From assembly GCF_020179385.1 (NCBI RefSeq), contig NZ_JAIBLJ010000002.1, forward strand, positions 186,001-250,000: 64,000 bases of DNA, written 5' to 3'. The stretch is from Alkalihalobacillus sp. YIM B00296. Its GTDB lineage: Bacteria > Bacillota > Bacilli > Bacillales > Fictibacillaceae. A program made the position numbers and the translations under genes. The notes under the pieces were generated by a model. That model was not told where the DNA came from. It saw only the letters and a list, made by a program, of their open reading frames with translations, and ran no database searches. Positions 16,720-28,043 of the stretch are shown piece by piece. Positions within the stretch are counted from its first letter, which is position 1. The number at the start of each line of letters is the position of its first letter.

Positions 16720-17115
16720 TTAACGCCGTATTGTGAATGTAAATTGTCCTGATTCGATCTTCTTTTTTATGAATCGTCTCATCCAGATTTTCACAAAGGT
16801 CCGGGTATAAGGGATCAGCATCAAGAAGCCTACTGTATCCGTAATGAAACCTGGTGTCAACAACAATGTACCGCCTACCAGGATACAGATTCCATCTAAG
16901 AGGACGTCACTCGGTATTTGAGCATTTTGCAATTGGATCTGGACCAATCTCAGCGCTTGTATGCCTTCTTTTTTTGCCAACCATGCACCTATTATCCCTG
17001 TCATGATAATCAAAAGAATTGTGAAAGGTACGCCGATTGTATTACCAGACCAAATCAATATGCCGATTTCCATGGCAGGTATGATGATAAGTAATAATAA
17101 GAGAATTCGAAACAT
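16720..17115 (-). CDS. fxsA: FxsA family membrane protein
   Basis: A 131-residue cytoplasmic-membrane protein of the FxsA family (YtzA in B. subtilis). In E. coli FxsA relieves exclusion of phage T7 by F plasmids; its normal role is unknown. Hydrophobic segments lie at about 2-24, 25-48 and 70-98, with PAMEIGILIWSG at the N-terminus and GTLLLTPGFITDTVGFLMLI in the last segment, both family hallmarks. The C-terminus is basic (FIKKKIESGQF). GGAGC precedes the ATG. It lies 51 bp downstream of pyk... on the minus strand and probably shares its transcript. Confidence 0.88.
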   Translation of the reverse strand: MFRILLLLLIIIPAMEIGILIWSGNTIGVPFTILLIIMTGIIGAWLAKKEGIQALRLVQIQLQNAQIPSDVLLDGICILVGGTLLLTPGFITDTVGFLMLIPYTRTFVKIWMRRFIKKKIESGQFTFTIRR

Positions 17116-17166
17116 AGGACTCGCTCCTTAGGACGGGGTTACTACAATTATAGCCGAAAAAGTGTC

Positions 17167-18921
17167 TTATAGCACACTTGTCTTCCCGCTATAAACAACA
17201 CCACGCGAACCATCAACCGTAATATCTTGACCATCCTGCAAAATTTCCGTAGCATTCTCAACCCCGACTATGATCGGAATCCCAAGGCTCAAACCAACCA
17301 CTGCTGCATGGCTTGTCAATCCACCTTCTTCTGTAATGACCGCCGAGGCTTTTTTCAAAGCTGGCATCATTTCCCGATCTGTGCCAATGGTGACAAGAAT
17401 ATCTCCTTCATTCATTTTTGCAATTGCGTCCTCGGCATTGTTTGCCACAACCACTTTTCCAGCAACTGAACTTTGACCGATCCCTTGACCCTTGGCAATC
17501 ACATCACCGACAACGTGGACCTTCATGAGATTAGTAGTACCCGTTTCACCAACTGGTACCCCTGCAGTGATAAGGACGAGGTTTCCATGCTTGACAATAC
17601 CGGACTTAAGGGAAGCATCTACGGCAATTTCCAACAGTTCATCCGTCGATCGTGCTTGCTCACTAAGCTGAGGTGTCACACCCCATACGAGGGACATCCT
17701 TCTGCAAACTACTTCAGAACTTGTCACCGCAATGATAGCCGCCTCTGGCCGGTATTTTGAAATCATCCGTGCAGTATGACCACTTTCAGTTGGTGCGATG
17801 ATCGCAGATATATTCAAATTGTATGCTGTATGAGATACAGATTGGCTGATTGCGTCCGTCACTGTCAGCTTACTTGATTTGCTTCTGGAATGAAGGATAT
17901 CTGCATGGTTCATCGCCGTTTCTGCCTTCAGGGCAATCTTGTGCATCGTTTGGACTGCCTCAACTGGATACAGCCCTGCTGCCGTTTCTCCTGAAAGCAT
18001 GATTGCGTCTGTCCCATCAAAAATCGCATTTGCTACATCACTTGCTTCAGCACGTGTAGGGCGCGGATTACGCTGCATTGAATCTAGCATTTGGGTTGCC
18101 GTAATGACCGGTTTCCCTTTGTCATTACACTTACGGATCAACTCTTTTTGGACAAGGGGGACTTCCTCAGCTGGGATTTCAACACCAAGATCTCCACGGG
18201 CAACCATCAATCCATCTGAAACTGCGAGGATTTCGTTGATATTATCAACGCCTTCCTGATTTTCGATCTTCGGAATGATTTGGATATGTTCTGCATTATG
18301 ACGTTCCAGGATTTCACGGATTTCTAAAACATCGGATGCCCTGCGTACAAAAGAAGCAGCGATGAAATCAACACCTTGATGAATACCAAACTCGATATCA
18401 CGTGCATCTTTGTCTGTAATACCTGGAAGGTTGACGGACACGTTCGGGACATTCACCCCTTTTTTGTTTTTCAATGTTCCACTATTCAATACACGTGTAT
18501 GCAGCTGTTTATCCTTTACTTTTGTCACTTCCAGCTCAAAAAGACCATCATCGAGCAGGATTTTCGAACCAACCTTGACATCGTCCACTAGTCTAGGATA
18601 AGTGACAGAAATCTTGGTCTCGTCCCCTACTACTTCTTCCATGGATACGAGCAGGTCTTGTCCAGCCTTCAATTCGACTTCACCATTCTTTAATGTTCCG
18701 GTACGGATTTCCGGCCCCTTCGTATCAAGGAGAATCGCGACCGTCTTCCCTGTTTTTTCTGCTGCTTGCCGGATGTTTAAGATCCGGGCACCGTGCTCGT
18801 CAGAATCCCCATGTGAAAAATTCAGTCTTGCAACGTTCATCCCTGCATCAATCAAGGATGTCAATGTTTCTACAGTTTCACTTGCTGGTCCTATTGTACA
18901 AACAATCTTGGTATTTCTCAT
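17167..18921 (-). CDS. pyk: Pyruvate kinase
   Basis: Converts phosphoenolpyruvate and ADP to pyruvate and ATP. The 584-residue Bacillus-type enzyme has the barrel with [17 protein letters not shown], the metal/substrate motif [10 protein letters not shown] and the signature [10 protein letters not shown]. It also carries the extra C-terminal PEP-utiliser-like domain (about 510-584) with the conserved [14 protein letters not shown] histidine loop. Two ATGs are adjacent; the second (18921) is 6 nt from GGAGG. It follows pfkA by 71 bp with no clear terminator, giving a pfkA-pyk operon. Confidence 0.97.
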   Translation of the reverse strand: MRNTKIVCTIGPASETVETLTSLIDAGMNVARLNFSHGDSDEHGARILNIRQAAEKTGKTVAILLDTKGPEIRTGTLKNGEVELKAGQDLLVSMEEVVGDETKISVTYPRLVDDVKVGSKILLDDGLFELEVTKVKDKQLHTRVLNSGTLKNKKGVNVPNVSVNLPGITDKDARDIEFGIHQGVDFIAASFVRRASDVLEIREILERHNAEHIQIIPKIENQEGVDNINEILAVSDGLMVARGDLGVEIPAEEVPLVQKELIRKCNDKGKPVITATQMLDSMQRNPRPTRAEASDVANAIFDGTDAIMLSGETAAGLYPVEAVQTMHKIALKAETAMNHADILHSRSKSSKLTVTDAISQSVSHTAYNLNISAIIAPTESGHTARMISKYRPEAAIIAVTSSEVVCRRMSLVWGVTPQLSEQARSTDELLEIAVDASLKSGIVKHGNLVLITAGVPVGETGTTNLMKVHVVGDVIAKGQGIGQSSVAGKVVVANNAEDAIAKMNEGDILVTIGTDREMMPALKKASAVITEEGGLTSHAAVVGLSLGIPIIVGVENATEILQDGQDITVDGSRGVVYSGKTSVL

Positions 18922-18992
18922 CATGTTCCTCCTTGAAAATCACTCTTTTAAAAATGCACAGGGAGAAGCATAACCCTCCCATCAAAGCATCT

Positions 18993-19973
<981 letters not shown>

Positions 19974-20036
19974 TTATGTTTGTGTTCTTAAAATATCATG
20001 TTCCAAAATGGAAGACAATAGACAAAATCCAACAGA

Positions 20037-20087
20037 AAAAGAGGCTGTCCCAAAGAATAGTGTCAGACACTTATGAGACAGCCCTTT
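20037..20087 (-). terminator. accA terminator
   Basis: On the minus strand GGCTGTC pairs with GACAGCC, enclosing a second small hairpin (GTGTC-t-GACAC), and is followed by TCTTTTTC. It begins 3 bp past the accA stop. Confidence 0.8.
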
Positions 20088-20089
20088 CT

Positions 20090-21067
20090 TTATTTCACAC
20101 CAATGGAAACGTTTTCAAAGGTGTATTGTCCGATTTTTTTGTATTTTTCATACCTATGCGCTACGAGTTCATCCCTGGTCATCTTCGATAGCTCGTCTAA
20201 TGATGATTTGAGGACAGTTTCAATAAGAGAGGCTTGCTTCGGAAGATCGCGATGAGCCCCGCCTTCCACCTCTGGTATCATTTGATCGATAATGCCCATA
20301 TCAAGCAAATCAGGGGCCGTGATTTTCATCGTGTCGGCTGCTCTTTTAGCTTGTGTGGAATCCTTCCACAATAATGCTGCAGCACCCTCAGGTGAAATCA
20401 CCGAATACCATGAGTTTTCCAGCATGTGAACATGGTTCCCAACACCTATTGCTAGAGCCCCGCCACTAGCACCTTCACCGATGACAATACATATGACAGG
20501 CACCGTCAAACCTGCCATTTCCACAAGATTGCGAGCAATCGCTTCACTTTGCCCTCGTTCCTCAGCTGACATACCAGGATAGGCACCCTTTGTATCAAGA
20601 AGACATACGATTGGTCTGTTGAATTTCTCTGCCTGTTTCATCAAACGTAAAGCTTTTCTATATCCCTCTGGATGAGGCATACCAAAATTCCTGCGCAGGT
20701 TTTCCTTCGTATCCTTACCTCGCTGGTGACCGATCACAGTCACTGGTTTACCATGGAATTTCGCGATTCCGCCAACAATCGCTTCATCATCCCCATAAAG
20801 ACGGTCGCCATGGAGCTCTAGGAAATCGGTGAAGAGAGTGGTGATATAATCCAAGGTTGTCGGTCTTTCAGGATGACGAGCCAACTGGACACGGTCCCAT
20901 GGGGTCATGTTGCCGTAAATTTCTTTTTCTACCTTTTCAAGTCGCTCTTCCAACCGTTCAAGTTCGTCACTAAGATCGATTCCTTTATCATCCATAAACT
21001 TTTTGAGTTCAGCAATTTTATTGCGTAGCTCCTTAGCAGGACGTTCAAACTCTAAATCTCCTACCAT
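20090..21067 (-). CDS. accA: Acetyl-CoA carboxylase carboxyltransferase subunit alpha
   Basis: With AccD it transfers the carboxyl group from biotin to acetyl-CoA, forming malonyl-CoA for fatty acid synthesis. The 325-residue protein has a charged helical N-terminus (about 1-45, [15 protein letters not shown]-like) and the crotonase-like core with [31 protein letters not shown] and [14 protein letters not shown]. The ATG shares its A with the accD TGA stop, and GGAGGTG lies inside accD, so translation is coupled. A GTG immediately before the ATG is also possible. Confidence 0.96.
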   Translation of the reverse strand: MVGDLEFERPAKELRNKIAELKKFMDDKGIDLSDELERLEERLEKVEKEIYGNMTPWDRVQLARHPERPTTLDYITTLFTDFLELHGDRLYGDDEAIVGGIAKFHGKPVTVIGHQRGKDTKENLRRNFGMPHPEGYRKALRLMKQAEKFNRPIVCLLDTKGAYPGMSAEERGQSEAIARNLVEMAGLTVPVICIVIGEGASGGALAIGVGNHVHMLENSWYSVISPEGAAALLWKDSTQAKRAADTMKITAPDLLDMGIIDQMIPEVEGGAHRDLPKQASLIETVLKSSLDELSKMTRDELVAHRYEKYKKIGQYTFENVSIGVK

Positions 21068-21921
21068 CACTCTTCACCTCCTTCGTGAATATCCAATACA
21101 GTCGATAGTGTCGATTTCATTTTCGACCGATGAACCACAGCATCCAACTGGCCGTGCTTCAACAAAAATTCCGCTGTTTGGAAATCCTCCGGCAGTTCTT
21201 GCCTTATCGTCTGTTCAATGATCCGGCGCCCAGCAAACCCGATCAATGCTTGCGGTTCAGCAAAATTATAATCTCCTATCGAAGCAAAACTTGCTGAAAC
21301 TCCCCCTGTTGTAGGATGAGTCATCACAGAAATAAACAACAAACCTTCTTCATGGTGACGTTTCAATGCAACACTTGTTTTTGCCATTTGCATCAGACTG
21401 AGAACACCTTCTTGCATTCTAGCTCCGCCAGATGCAGTAAAAATGATGAAGGGCTTTCGTTCTTCCGTTGCAACTTCTATTGCCCGCGTAATTTTTTCAC
21501 CGACAACAGAACCCATGCTTCCCATTCTGAAGTGTGCGTCCATCACGGCGATAACGATCGAGTGCCCACCAATATCGCCACTTCCAGTCACAACAGCTTC
21601 ATTGATTCCTGTCTTTTTTCGATCTTTCTCTATTGTTTCCAGGTAATTTGGAAAGTGCAGGGGGTTTTCAGTCTGCATTCCTTTGTTGGTTTCGTTAAAC
21701 GTACCCTGATCAATGATAAGGTTGATGCGCTCTTGTGCAGTCATGCGGAAATGGTGATCACAAGAAATGCACACTTTATTAGCCTTATTCAGTTCCTTTG
21801 TGGTCATGATTGACTTACATACCGGGCATTTGGTCATCAATCCTTCAGGAACATCCTGCTTAACTCGATCAGAAGGTATCGTCGCATATTTTCTTTTCTT
21901 GGCAAACAAGTCTTTTAACAA
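21067..21921 (-). CDS. accD: Acetyl-CoA carboxylase carboxyltransferase subunit beta
   Basis: Partner of AccA in malonyl-CoA synthesis. The 284-residue protein starts with TTG ([16 protein letters not shown]), with GGAGGTG 7 nt upstream; an ATG further upstream gives a poor N-terminus. The four-Cys zinc ribbon (CPVC at about 29-32 and CISC at about 48-51) and the crotonase-like core [20 protein letters not shown] are visible. It lies behind the GntR regulator and malic enzyme, separated by 141 bp that include an A-type element. Confidence 0.95.
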   Translation of the reverse strand: MLKDLFAKKRKYATIPSDRVKQDVPEGLMTKCPVCKSIMTTKELNKANKVCISCDHHFRMTAQERINLIIDQGTFNETNKGMQTENPLHFPNYLETIEKDRKKTGINEAVVTGSGDIGGHSIVIAVMDAHFRMGSMGSVVGEKITRAIEVATEERKPFIIFTASGGARMQEGVLSLMQMAKTSVALKRHHEEGLLFISVMTHPTTGGVSASFASIGDYNFAEPQALIGFAGRRIIEQTIRQELPEDFQTAEFLLKHGQLDAVVHRSKMKSTLSTVLDIHEGGEE

Positions 21922-21954
21922 GTTGTTGCACCTCCATAAATCACTAAATAAAAA

Positions 21955-22050
21955 GCACAAGCGCCACGCTCAGGGTCAACAAAACATGGACTGTCCGTTG
22001 AAGAGCAAGCTGAAGCGAACGAGTTGATGATGGCGCTGGAGCCAAGTATA
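21955..22050 (+). repeat. Dispersed intergenic element A-like, copy 3 (divergent, short)
   Basis: About 95 bp bounded by an inverted end pair AGCGCCA ... TGGCGCT. Its right end TGGCGCTGGAGCCAAG resembles the right ends of copies at 7469 and 10921 (GGGCGTTGAGCTGGAC); its left end AAGCGCCACGCTCAGGG resembles their left ends. It sits in the spacer between accD and the GntR gene. Confidence 0.45.
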
Positions 22051-22062
22051 TTCCTAATCTGT

Positions 22063-22698
22063 TTATTGCTGATACCTATGTATGGAAGACAACTGATTTT
22101 CTTCCATTCCTGATTGGATCAACGATGTTATATATTTGTAATCGGATAATTCATAAGTATATTCTTTCTTAGGACTTGTATCGTCATATTCATTCAATTC
22201 AATCCACAGTCTGTATAATAAAAAGTTCTGTGCAGCGTTAAAGATGACTTTGAAAAAATCCCATTCCAAAGCAGAAGATATTTTATCGGTACTGGACTTT
22301 TCCATCCGAGAAAGCAAATTCTTCAATTTTGAAACCTGTTCCTCTGTTCTTCTCTCAGAAGCAAGCATGATGGCGTTCTTCTCTATGAGGTTTCTTGTTT
22401 CCGCCAGCTCCTTTTTTGCTGTGGTATCGTTCAGGATAAAAGAAGCAAGTACCTTAACAAGGCGATGCTTCTTCAGTTCCTTTATAAATGTTCCCTCGCC
22501 TCTCCGTGTTTCGATCAACCCTAACAATTCCAAAGCCCTCAACGCTTCGCGAACTGAGGATCTGCCAACATTCAACCTTTCTGACAGTTCCCTTTCAGAA
22601 GGAAGCTTGTCTCCTGGCTGAAGTTGATCCTCCAACATGATTGTCTTCAGCTTGTTTAAAATTTCTACAAACACCTTTTCACGAGGTTTGGTTGTCAT
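22063..22698 (-). CDS. GntR/FadR-family transcriptional regulator
   Basis: A 211-residue regulator with an N-terminal winged helix (about 8-75; GDKLPSERELSERLNVGRSS then VREALRALELLGLIETRRGEG) and a C-terminal all-helical FCD-like domain. FCD domains usually bind a small acid or acyl ligand. It is placed between NADP malic enzyme and accDA, so a role in tuning malonyl-CoA or lipid precursor supply is a reasonable inference, not shown by the sequence. The ribosome site is weak (GGTGG). The ligand is unknown. Confidence 0.85.
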   Translation of the reverse strand: MTTKPREKVFVEILNKLKTIMLEDQLQPGDKLPSERELSERLNVGRSSVREALRALELLGLIETRRGEGTFIKELKKHRLVKVLASFILNDTTAKKELAETRNLIEKNAIMLASERRTEEQVSKLKNLLSRMEKSSTDKISSALEWDFFKVIFNAAQNFLLYRLWIELNEYDDTSPKKEYTYELSDYKYITSLIQSGMEENQLSSIHRYQQ

Positions 22699-22729
22699 TT
22701 ATACGCCACCCACTTTTTCAGAAGCTTTA

Positions 22730-23968
22730 TTATTCTTCATCGATAAGAGCAAGTCGGCGGGTTTTTTCTGCAATCTCCTCAGGATTGACTTCGATTCTGG
22801 CAACGCCAGTTTCCATCGCGGCTTTTGCGACAGATGCCGCCACCGCTGGAGCAACCCGAGGGTCGAAAGGTGCAGGTATGACATAATCGTCTGAAAGTTC
22901 GGTCGGTTGGATCAGGTTGGCGATTGCATAAACAGCTGCAATCTTCATTTCTTCGTTTATGTGGGTAGCACGTGTATCAAGTGCCCCACGGAATATCCCC
23001 GGGAATGCAAGTACGTTATTGACTTGATTCGCGAAATCTGAACGCCCTGTCCCGATCACTTGAGCACCAGCTGCCTTTGCATCATCAGGCATAATTTCAG
23101 GGACCGGGTTCGCCATTGCAAAGATGATCGGATCTTCGTTCATGCTTTTTACCATATCAGGTGTCAATGCACCTTCTACAGAAACCCCGATGAAAACATC
23201 CATTCCTTTTACTGCCTCTTCTAACGATCCTTCTATTTGTTGCCGGTTCGTAAAGTGTGCAACTTCTGCTTTTACTCGATTCATTCCATAAGGGCGGCCT
23301 TCATAAATCGCCCCCTTCGAATCGCACATGATGATGTCTTTTACACCAAATCTGTTTAAAAGTTTGATGATGGCAATTCCGGCAGAACCCGCACCATTTA
23401 CAACAACTTTGATTGAAGACATCGTCTTACGTGTCAATTTGAGCGCATTGACCAACCCAGCAACAGTCACGATTGCTGTTCCGTGTTGATCGTCATGGAA
23501 AATTGGAATGTTCGTTTCTTTCTTCAAGCGCTCTTCAATGATGAAACAGTTTGGAGCGGCGATATCTTCCAGATTGACCCCGCCAAAAGTCGGTTCCAGC
23601 AATTTGACTGTTTGGACAATCTGATCTACATCACTTGTATTCAGACAGATTGGAAAGGCATCTACACCAGCGAAGCTTTTGAAAAGGACCGCTTTCCCTT
23701 CCATGACAGGGAGTGCCGCCTCAGGGCCGATATTTCCCAGTCCAAGCACTGCTGTACCATCTGAAACCACAGCTACAGTATTCCCTTTCATCGTATATTC
23801 ATAGACTCTGTTCTTATCTTCATAAATATCCTTACAGGGTTCTGCGACTCCAGGAGAATAAGCAAGACTGAGGTCAGTCGCATTTCTCACGGGTACTTTT
23901 GCTTTGGATTCTAGTTTACCTTGATTGATTCTGTGCATGTGCAATGCTTCTTCTCGAGAAACAGACAT
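22730..23968 (-). CDS. ytsJ: NADP-dependent malic enzyme
   Basis: Oxidatively decarboxylates malate to pyruvate, yielding NADPH. The 412-residue protein is the short bacterial form without the phosphotransacetylase tail. It shows SLAYSPGVAEPCKDI, NTVAVVSDGTAVLGLGNIGP, the metal/catalytic FHDDQHGTAIV and the Rossmann motif NGAGSAGIAIIKLL. In B. subtilis YtsJ is the main NADP malic enzyme. It precedes the GntR gene and accDA, which links NADPH and pyruvate supply with fatty acid synthesis. Confidence 0.93.
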   Translation of the reverse strand: MSVSREEALHMHRINQGKLESKAKVPVRNATDLSLAYSPGVAEPCKDIYEDKNRVYEYTMKGNTVAVVSDGTAVLGLGNIGPEAALPVMEGKAVLFKSFAGVDAFPICLNTSDVDQIVQTVKLLEPTFGGVNLEDIAAPNCFIIEERLKKETNIPIFHDDQHGTAIVTVAGLVNALKLTRKTMSSIKVVVNGAGSAGIAIIKLLNRFGVKDIIMCDSKGAIYEGRPYGMNRVKAEVAHFTNRQQIEGSLEEAVKGMDVFIGVSVEGALTPDMVKSMNEDPIIFAMANPVPEIMPDDAKAAGAQVIGTGRSDFANQVNNVLAFPGIFRGALDTRATHINEEMKIAAVYAIANLIQPTELSDDYVIPAPFDPRVAPAVAASVAKAAMETGVARIEVNPEEIAEKTRRLALIDEE

Positions 23969-24133
23969 AAGTTCATCTCCCTTATCCTTTTAATATATAG
24001 GCTTTGTCATATAACGGGTTGATTCCAAGACTTAAACTAAGTCAAATGGAATATAAAATATTATTGAAATAACCTGATGATTTATTGACACTGCCTGATT
24101 ATAATCTCTGTCTGTAGTACAAATTGATAAAAC

Positions 24134-24156
24134 CGAGGTGGTCTGACCACCTTTTG
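24134..24156 (-). terminator. dnaE terminator
   Basis: AGGTGGT-ctg-ACCACCT is a perfect 7-bp stem about 50 bp past the dnaE stop. The T-run on the minus strand is interrupted (CGGTTTTA), so efficiency is uncertain. Confidence 0.6.
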
Positions 24157-24203
24157 ACCTATTCATTATAACAAACCTCGTCAAACTGTAAAGAAATTGT
24201 GGT

Positions 24204-27200
24204 TTATTTTAAAACCACATTTTCCGTTCCGAGTAATGATTCAAACTTTACAATACATTCCTGAGTAGGGTCAATACAAAACTCGTTTGATAATTTTACA
24301 GTTTTTCTTTTTTGCTCATAATATATAATTACATCAGTGTTACCTGGATATTGCAGGACGATCATCTTAATATGATGCAAAACCCCACTTTCCTGCTGGG
24401 ATGGCTCCACCTTGAGGAATAGACTTCTATTCTGCTTTTCTCCTGGATTCGGGAGCATTTGTATGTCAGCTGCTTTTTCGATGATGACCTTCAGGCCTTC
24501 AGAATTTTCCACCTTTCCTTCAACAAACAGGAATCTTCCCTCCTGATACAGATCAGGATTTTTCTGATACGCCTTCGGAAAGACGATCCCCTCAATTTCA
24601 CCTGTTTCATCACTTAGTTGGACAAATGCCATCCAATCTCCTTTTTTCGTTTTAATAAGCTTAGCTTTTGTGACCATGACACCCAATCGGATGTGTTGTC
24701 CATCATTATCAATCTCTCCAATTTGTTTGCGGTTATAAACATCAAGAAGTGAATTAAATTCCTCTAAAGGATGTCCTGTCAAATAAAAGCCGAGGACTTC
24801 ATACTCGAACTGAAGATTTTCTTTGTCTTGAAAAGGCGGTACATCTTCCATGACTGGCTTATCTGAATGATCATCATCCTCGAACAAGTCAATTTGACCT
24901 TCCTCTTCAGCCTTTTGAATTTTAGACCCAAAATCGATCGCCATATCTAAATTAGCCAAAAGCTGGGCTCGGTTGTTTGAAAATTCATCTAAGCAACCTG
25001 CGAGTATTAACGATTCCAACGATCGTTTATTCAACGTTTTGAGGGATACTCGCCTGCACAAGTCGAAAACATCCTGATAGGGCCCCTTTCTTCGCTCTTT
25101 TAAAATAGCCTCGATTGCACGTAACCCTACATTCTTGATGACAAGGAACCCATTCCGTAAGCCTCCATTTTCGACTGTAAATCCAGCGTCACTTGAATTG
25201 ATGGAGGGTGGTAACACTTTAATCCCTTTTTGACGGGCTTCGCTTAGATATGCTGCTGTCTTTCCTTGGTTTCCTACCGTACTGCTTAGAAGTTCAGCTA
25301 GGAAATAGAGTGGAAAGTTCGCTTTCAAGTAAGCTAGTTGATAAGCGATTACACTATAAGCTACAGCATGGGAACGATTGAATCCATAATTGGCGAACCG
25401 GACGATCAGATCATAAATGTCATTTGCTGAATCGGCATCATAGCCTTTACGAATAGCCCCATCCACAAAGAATTTCCTCTGTTCATGGAGAACATCTGCT
25501 TTTTTCTTACTTACAGCTCGCCTCAACAAATCGGCTTCTCCCAGGGAGAAGCCCGCCATGGCTGAAGCGATCTGCATGATCTGTTCTTGATAGACGATGA
25601 CACCATAAGTCTTGTTCAATATCGGCTCTAAAGCAGGATGTGGATAGTTTACTTGAGTGTTCTTGTTTTTCCGCTCAATGTAGGTTGGAATGTTTTCCAT
25701 CGGGCCAGGTCGATATAGGGCATTTACTGCAACAATATCCTCAAATTCAGTAGGTTTCAGCTTCCGTAGAACCTTTCTCATCCCATCTGATTCTAGTTGG
25801 AATATCCCGGTCGTATCCCCTTGGCTTAACAGTTGATAGGTTTTATCATCATCAAATTCCAATTCATTCAGGAAGATTTCTTCCCCGGTATTCTTCTTTA
25901 TTGAAGCTGTTATATTTTCTAGCAACGTCAAATTTCGAAGACCTAAAAAATCCATTTTGAGAAGCCCGATCTCCTCTAATCCATCCATCGTATATTGAGT
26001 AAGATCCAGGAATTCACTTCCTGATTGAGTAGGTACGACTTCATGAAGAGGATCCCTGCTGATGATGATACCCGCTGCATGAGTTGAAGAGTGCCGTGGC
26101 AGTCCTTCAATCGTTTTTGATATATTCCATAAAGTCTGGGCCTCTTGTGATTGTTCTATTGTCTTTTTAAGTAACGGAGACTCAGTGATCGCCTTTTCCA
26201 ATGTAATTCCTGGCCGTGAAGGAATCTGCTTTGCCACTTTATCCACCAAACGGTTATCAAGGTTCAAAACACGGCCGACGTCCCTTACAGCCGCCTTTGC
26301 TGCCAATGTTCCAAACGTAATGATTTGAGCAACCCGATCTTTCCCATATTTATTCGAAACATACTCAATGACTGCGTCTCTCCTTGTATCGGGAAAATCA
26401 ATGTCAATATCAGGCATTGTTATCCTCTCAGGGTTTAAGAACCGCTCGAAAAGCAATTCTTTTTCGATAGGATCCACTTGAGTGATATATAACACGTACG
26501 CAACGAGTGAACCTGCTGCTGAACCCCGTCCAGGACCTGTCATTATCCTGTTTTCACGGGCATATTTCATAAAATCCCAGACAATCAAGAAATAATCATT
26601 GAAACCCATTTCCTCAATGATCTTCAACTCGTAATCCAGACGTTCGACTACCTTATTAGACGGTTTACCATACCTTTCTTGTACGCCTTTTTCACACAGC
26701 CTTCTTAAAAATGTACCACTACTCTCTTCAGGTGGTAAAGGATATTGTGGTAGGATTGGATTGCCGAATTCTAATTCAACATTGCACTTTCCTGCAATTT
26801 CTCTTGTATTTTGAATCGCTTCAGGAATATGGGCGAAATGGCTCTCCATTTCTGTGCCTGATTTGAAATAATACCTATCTGTCGGGTAACGTTCATGATC
26901 TCCATCGTTCAATTTAGTACCAAGCTTTATCGCTCTTAACGCCTCAAAAGCGTTTGCGTCGCCTTTATCTATGTAATGGATATCATTTGTCGCCACAATT
27001 TGAACATCGGTTTGTTTGGATAATTGGGCGATATTCAGGTTGAGTTCTTTCTCCCTTCCGATACCGTGATCCTCTATTCCCAAATAAAAATCCTTCCCGA
27101 ACGACTGCTTCATTTTCCTACATATCTGTTCAGCAATCTGCCTGTCAGTCTGAAGAAAACGCTGAATGATTCCATTCAAACCTGTGGAAATGACGAGAAG

Positions 27201-27572
27201 ACCTTCCTTGAACTTGTGGATATCCGACAGACGAAGAGCTGGTTGCTGTTTACCTTCATAGGTCTGGAGCATGGAACTTAGTTTGATCAATTGACGGTAA
27301 CCCATTTTATCCTTAGCGTATAAAAGAATCTTTGCGGGTGATGAATCTGTGTCCGAAGTGAATTGAAGGTCAGTTTCGAGGCCAAGGATCGGTTTAATAC
27401 CTTTCTCAACACAAGACGTATAGAACGGGAGTATGCCATACATGACATTACGATCGGTAAGCGCTAATGCACGCATTCCATCTTCTCTGGCACGCTCGGT
27501 TAGCCGATCGATCCTGCAAGCACTTTCTAACAATGAATACTCACTATGTACGTGTAAATGAACAAATCCCAC
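24204..27572 (-). CDS. dnaE: DNA polymerase III alpha subunit DnaE
   Basis: Second replicative polymerase of low-GC Gram-positives, which extends primers before PolC takes over. The 1122-residue protein has the N-terminal PHP domain (FVHLHVHSEYSLLES), the polymerase core with GPGRGSAAGSLVAYVL and the catalytic aspartates in PDIDIDFPDTRRD, a helix-hairpin-helix region and a C-terminal OB domain (about 960-1060). A GTG three codons upstream is also open, but GGGAG is 8 nt before the GTG at 27572, giving MGFVHLHVHSEY. There is a terminator after it, and divergent ytrH in front. Confidence 0.96.
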   Translation of the reverse strand: MGFVHLHVHSEYSLLESACRIDRLTERAREDGMRALALTDRNVMYGILPFYTSCVEKGIKPILGLETDLQFTSDTDSSPAKILLYAKDKMGYRQLIKLSSMLQTYEGKQQPALRLSDIHKFKEGLLVISTGLNGIIQRFLQTDRQIAEQICRKMKQSFGKDFYLGIEDHGIGREKELNLNIAQLSKQTDVQIVATNDIHYIDKGDANAFEALRAIKLGTKLNDGDHERYPTDRYYFKSGTEMESHFAHIPEAIQNTREIAGKCNVELEFGNPILPQYPLPPEESSGTFLRRLCEKGVQERYGKPSNKVVERLDYELKIIEEMGFNDYFLIVWDFMKYARENRIMTGPGRGSAAGSLVAYVLYITQVDPIEKELLFERFLNPERITMPDIDIDFPDTRRDAVIEYVSNKYGKDRVAQIITFGTLAAKAAVRDVGRVLNLDNRLVDKVAKQIPSRPGITLEKAITESPLLKKTIEQSQEAQTLWNISKTIEGLPRHSSTHAAGIIISRDPLHEVVPTQSGSEFLDLTQYTMDGLEEIGLLKMDFLGLRNLTLLENITASIKKNTGEEIFLNELEFDDDKTYQLLSQGDTTGIFQLESDGMRKVLRKLKPTEFEDIVAVNALYRPGPMENIPTYIERKNKNTQVNYPHPALEPILNKTYGVIVYQEQIMQIASAMAGFSLGEADLLRRAVSKKKADVLHEQRKFFVDGAIRKGYDADSANDIYDLIVRFANYGFNRSHAVAYSVIAYQLAYLKANFPLYFLAELLSSTVGNQGKTAAYLSEARQKGIKVLPPSINSSDAGFTVENGGLRNGFLVIKNVGLRAIEAILKERRKGPYQDVFDLCRRVSLKTLNKRSLESLILAGCLDEFSNNRAQLLANLDMAIDFGSKIQKAEEEGQIDLFEDDDHSDKPVMEDVPPFQDKENLQFEYEVLGFYLTGHPLEEFNSLLDVYNRKQIGEIDNDGQHIRLGVMVTKAKLIKTKKGDWMAFVQLSDETGEIEGIVFPKAYQKNPDLYQEGRFLFVEGKVENSEGLKVIIEKAADIQMLPNPGEKQNRSLFLKVEPSQQESGVLHHIKMIVLQYPGNTDVIIYYEQKRKTVKLSNEFCIDPTQECIVKFESLLGTENVVLK

Positions 27573-27637
27573 TTGAATCACTCCCTTCCTTTTATCCTAG
27601 TTTCATTATATACAAGACTGCAACAACATGAAATCAA

Positions 27638-27666
27638 GCATACTTATCCGTAGTTGTCCATACTTA
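27638..27666 (+). promoter_or_regulatory. Candidate sigma-E promoter of ytrH-ytrI
   Basis: GCATACT and CATACTTA are separated by exactly 14 bp, matching the sigma-E pattern (-35 close to ATA, 14-bp spacer, -10 CATACANT). It lies about 48 bp before ytrH, whose B. subtilis homologue is expressed in the mother cell under sigma-E. Confidence 0.5.
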
Positions 27667-27713
27667 TAAACTGAGAGCGTTTATCAGATTCTCATGTAAA
27701 GGCGGGGTCTGTT

Positions 27714-28040
27714 TTGGTCAGAGAATTTGTTTCAACCACGATAATCTATTTCTCTATTGCCTTTGGAATCATACTGGGAGGCTGTTTAGTTGGGGCGATC
27801 GGGATGATGCTGACTGGAAAGCCCCCATTCCTTTCCATGTCTCAATTATCCAGAAGTTTAAAGATCTGGGCGATTGTCGCAGCAATCGGTGGAACGTTTG
27901 ACACCATCGATAATTTTGAAAGAGGGTTTGAAAGCGGGTCATTGATGGAAGTCTTCAAACAGATCCTTTACATCGTATCTGCTCTACTCGGTGCAAATGC
28001 AGGTGGGGCGATCATCCAATGGATTACCCAGGAGGATTAG
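27714..28040 (+). CDS. ytrH: Sporulation membrane protein YtrH
   Basis: A 108-residue membrane protein with three hydrophobic segments (about 7-32, 50-68, 84-104). It resembles YtrH, a mother-cell sporulation protein whose mechanism is unknown. The stretch SLKIWAIVAAIGGTFDTI in the middle is a family hallmark. The start is TTG with a GGCGGGG stretch upstream; a poor alternative would shorten the first segment. It is followed by ytrI after 3 bp. Confidence 0.88.
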   Translation: MVREFVSTTIIYFSIAFGIILGGCLVGAIGMMLTGKPPFLSMSQLSRSLKIWAIVAAIGGTFDTIDNFERGFESGSLMEVFKQILYIVSALLGANAGGAIIQWITQED

Positions 28041-28043
28041 AAG

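Noticed and set aside
21955-22050. Rho-independent terminator for the GntR gene
   Set aside because: The inverted ends AGCGCCA/TGGCGCT are about 70 bases apart without a T-run; resemblance to element A explains them better.
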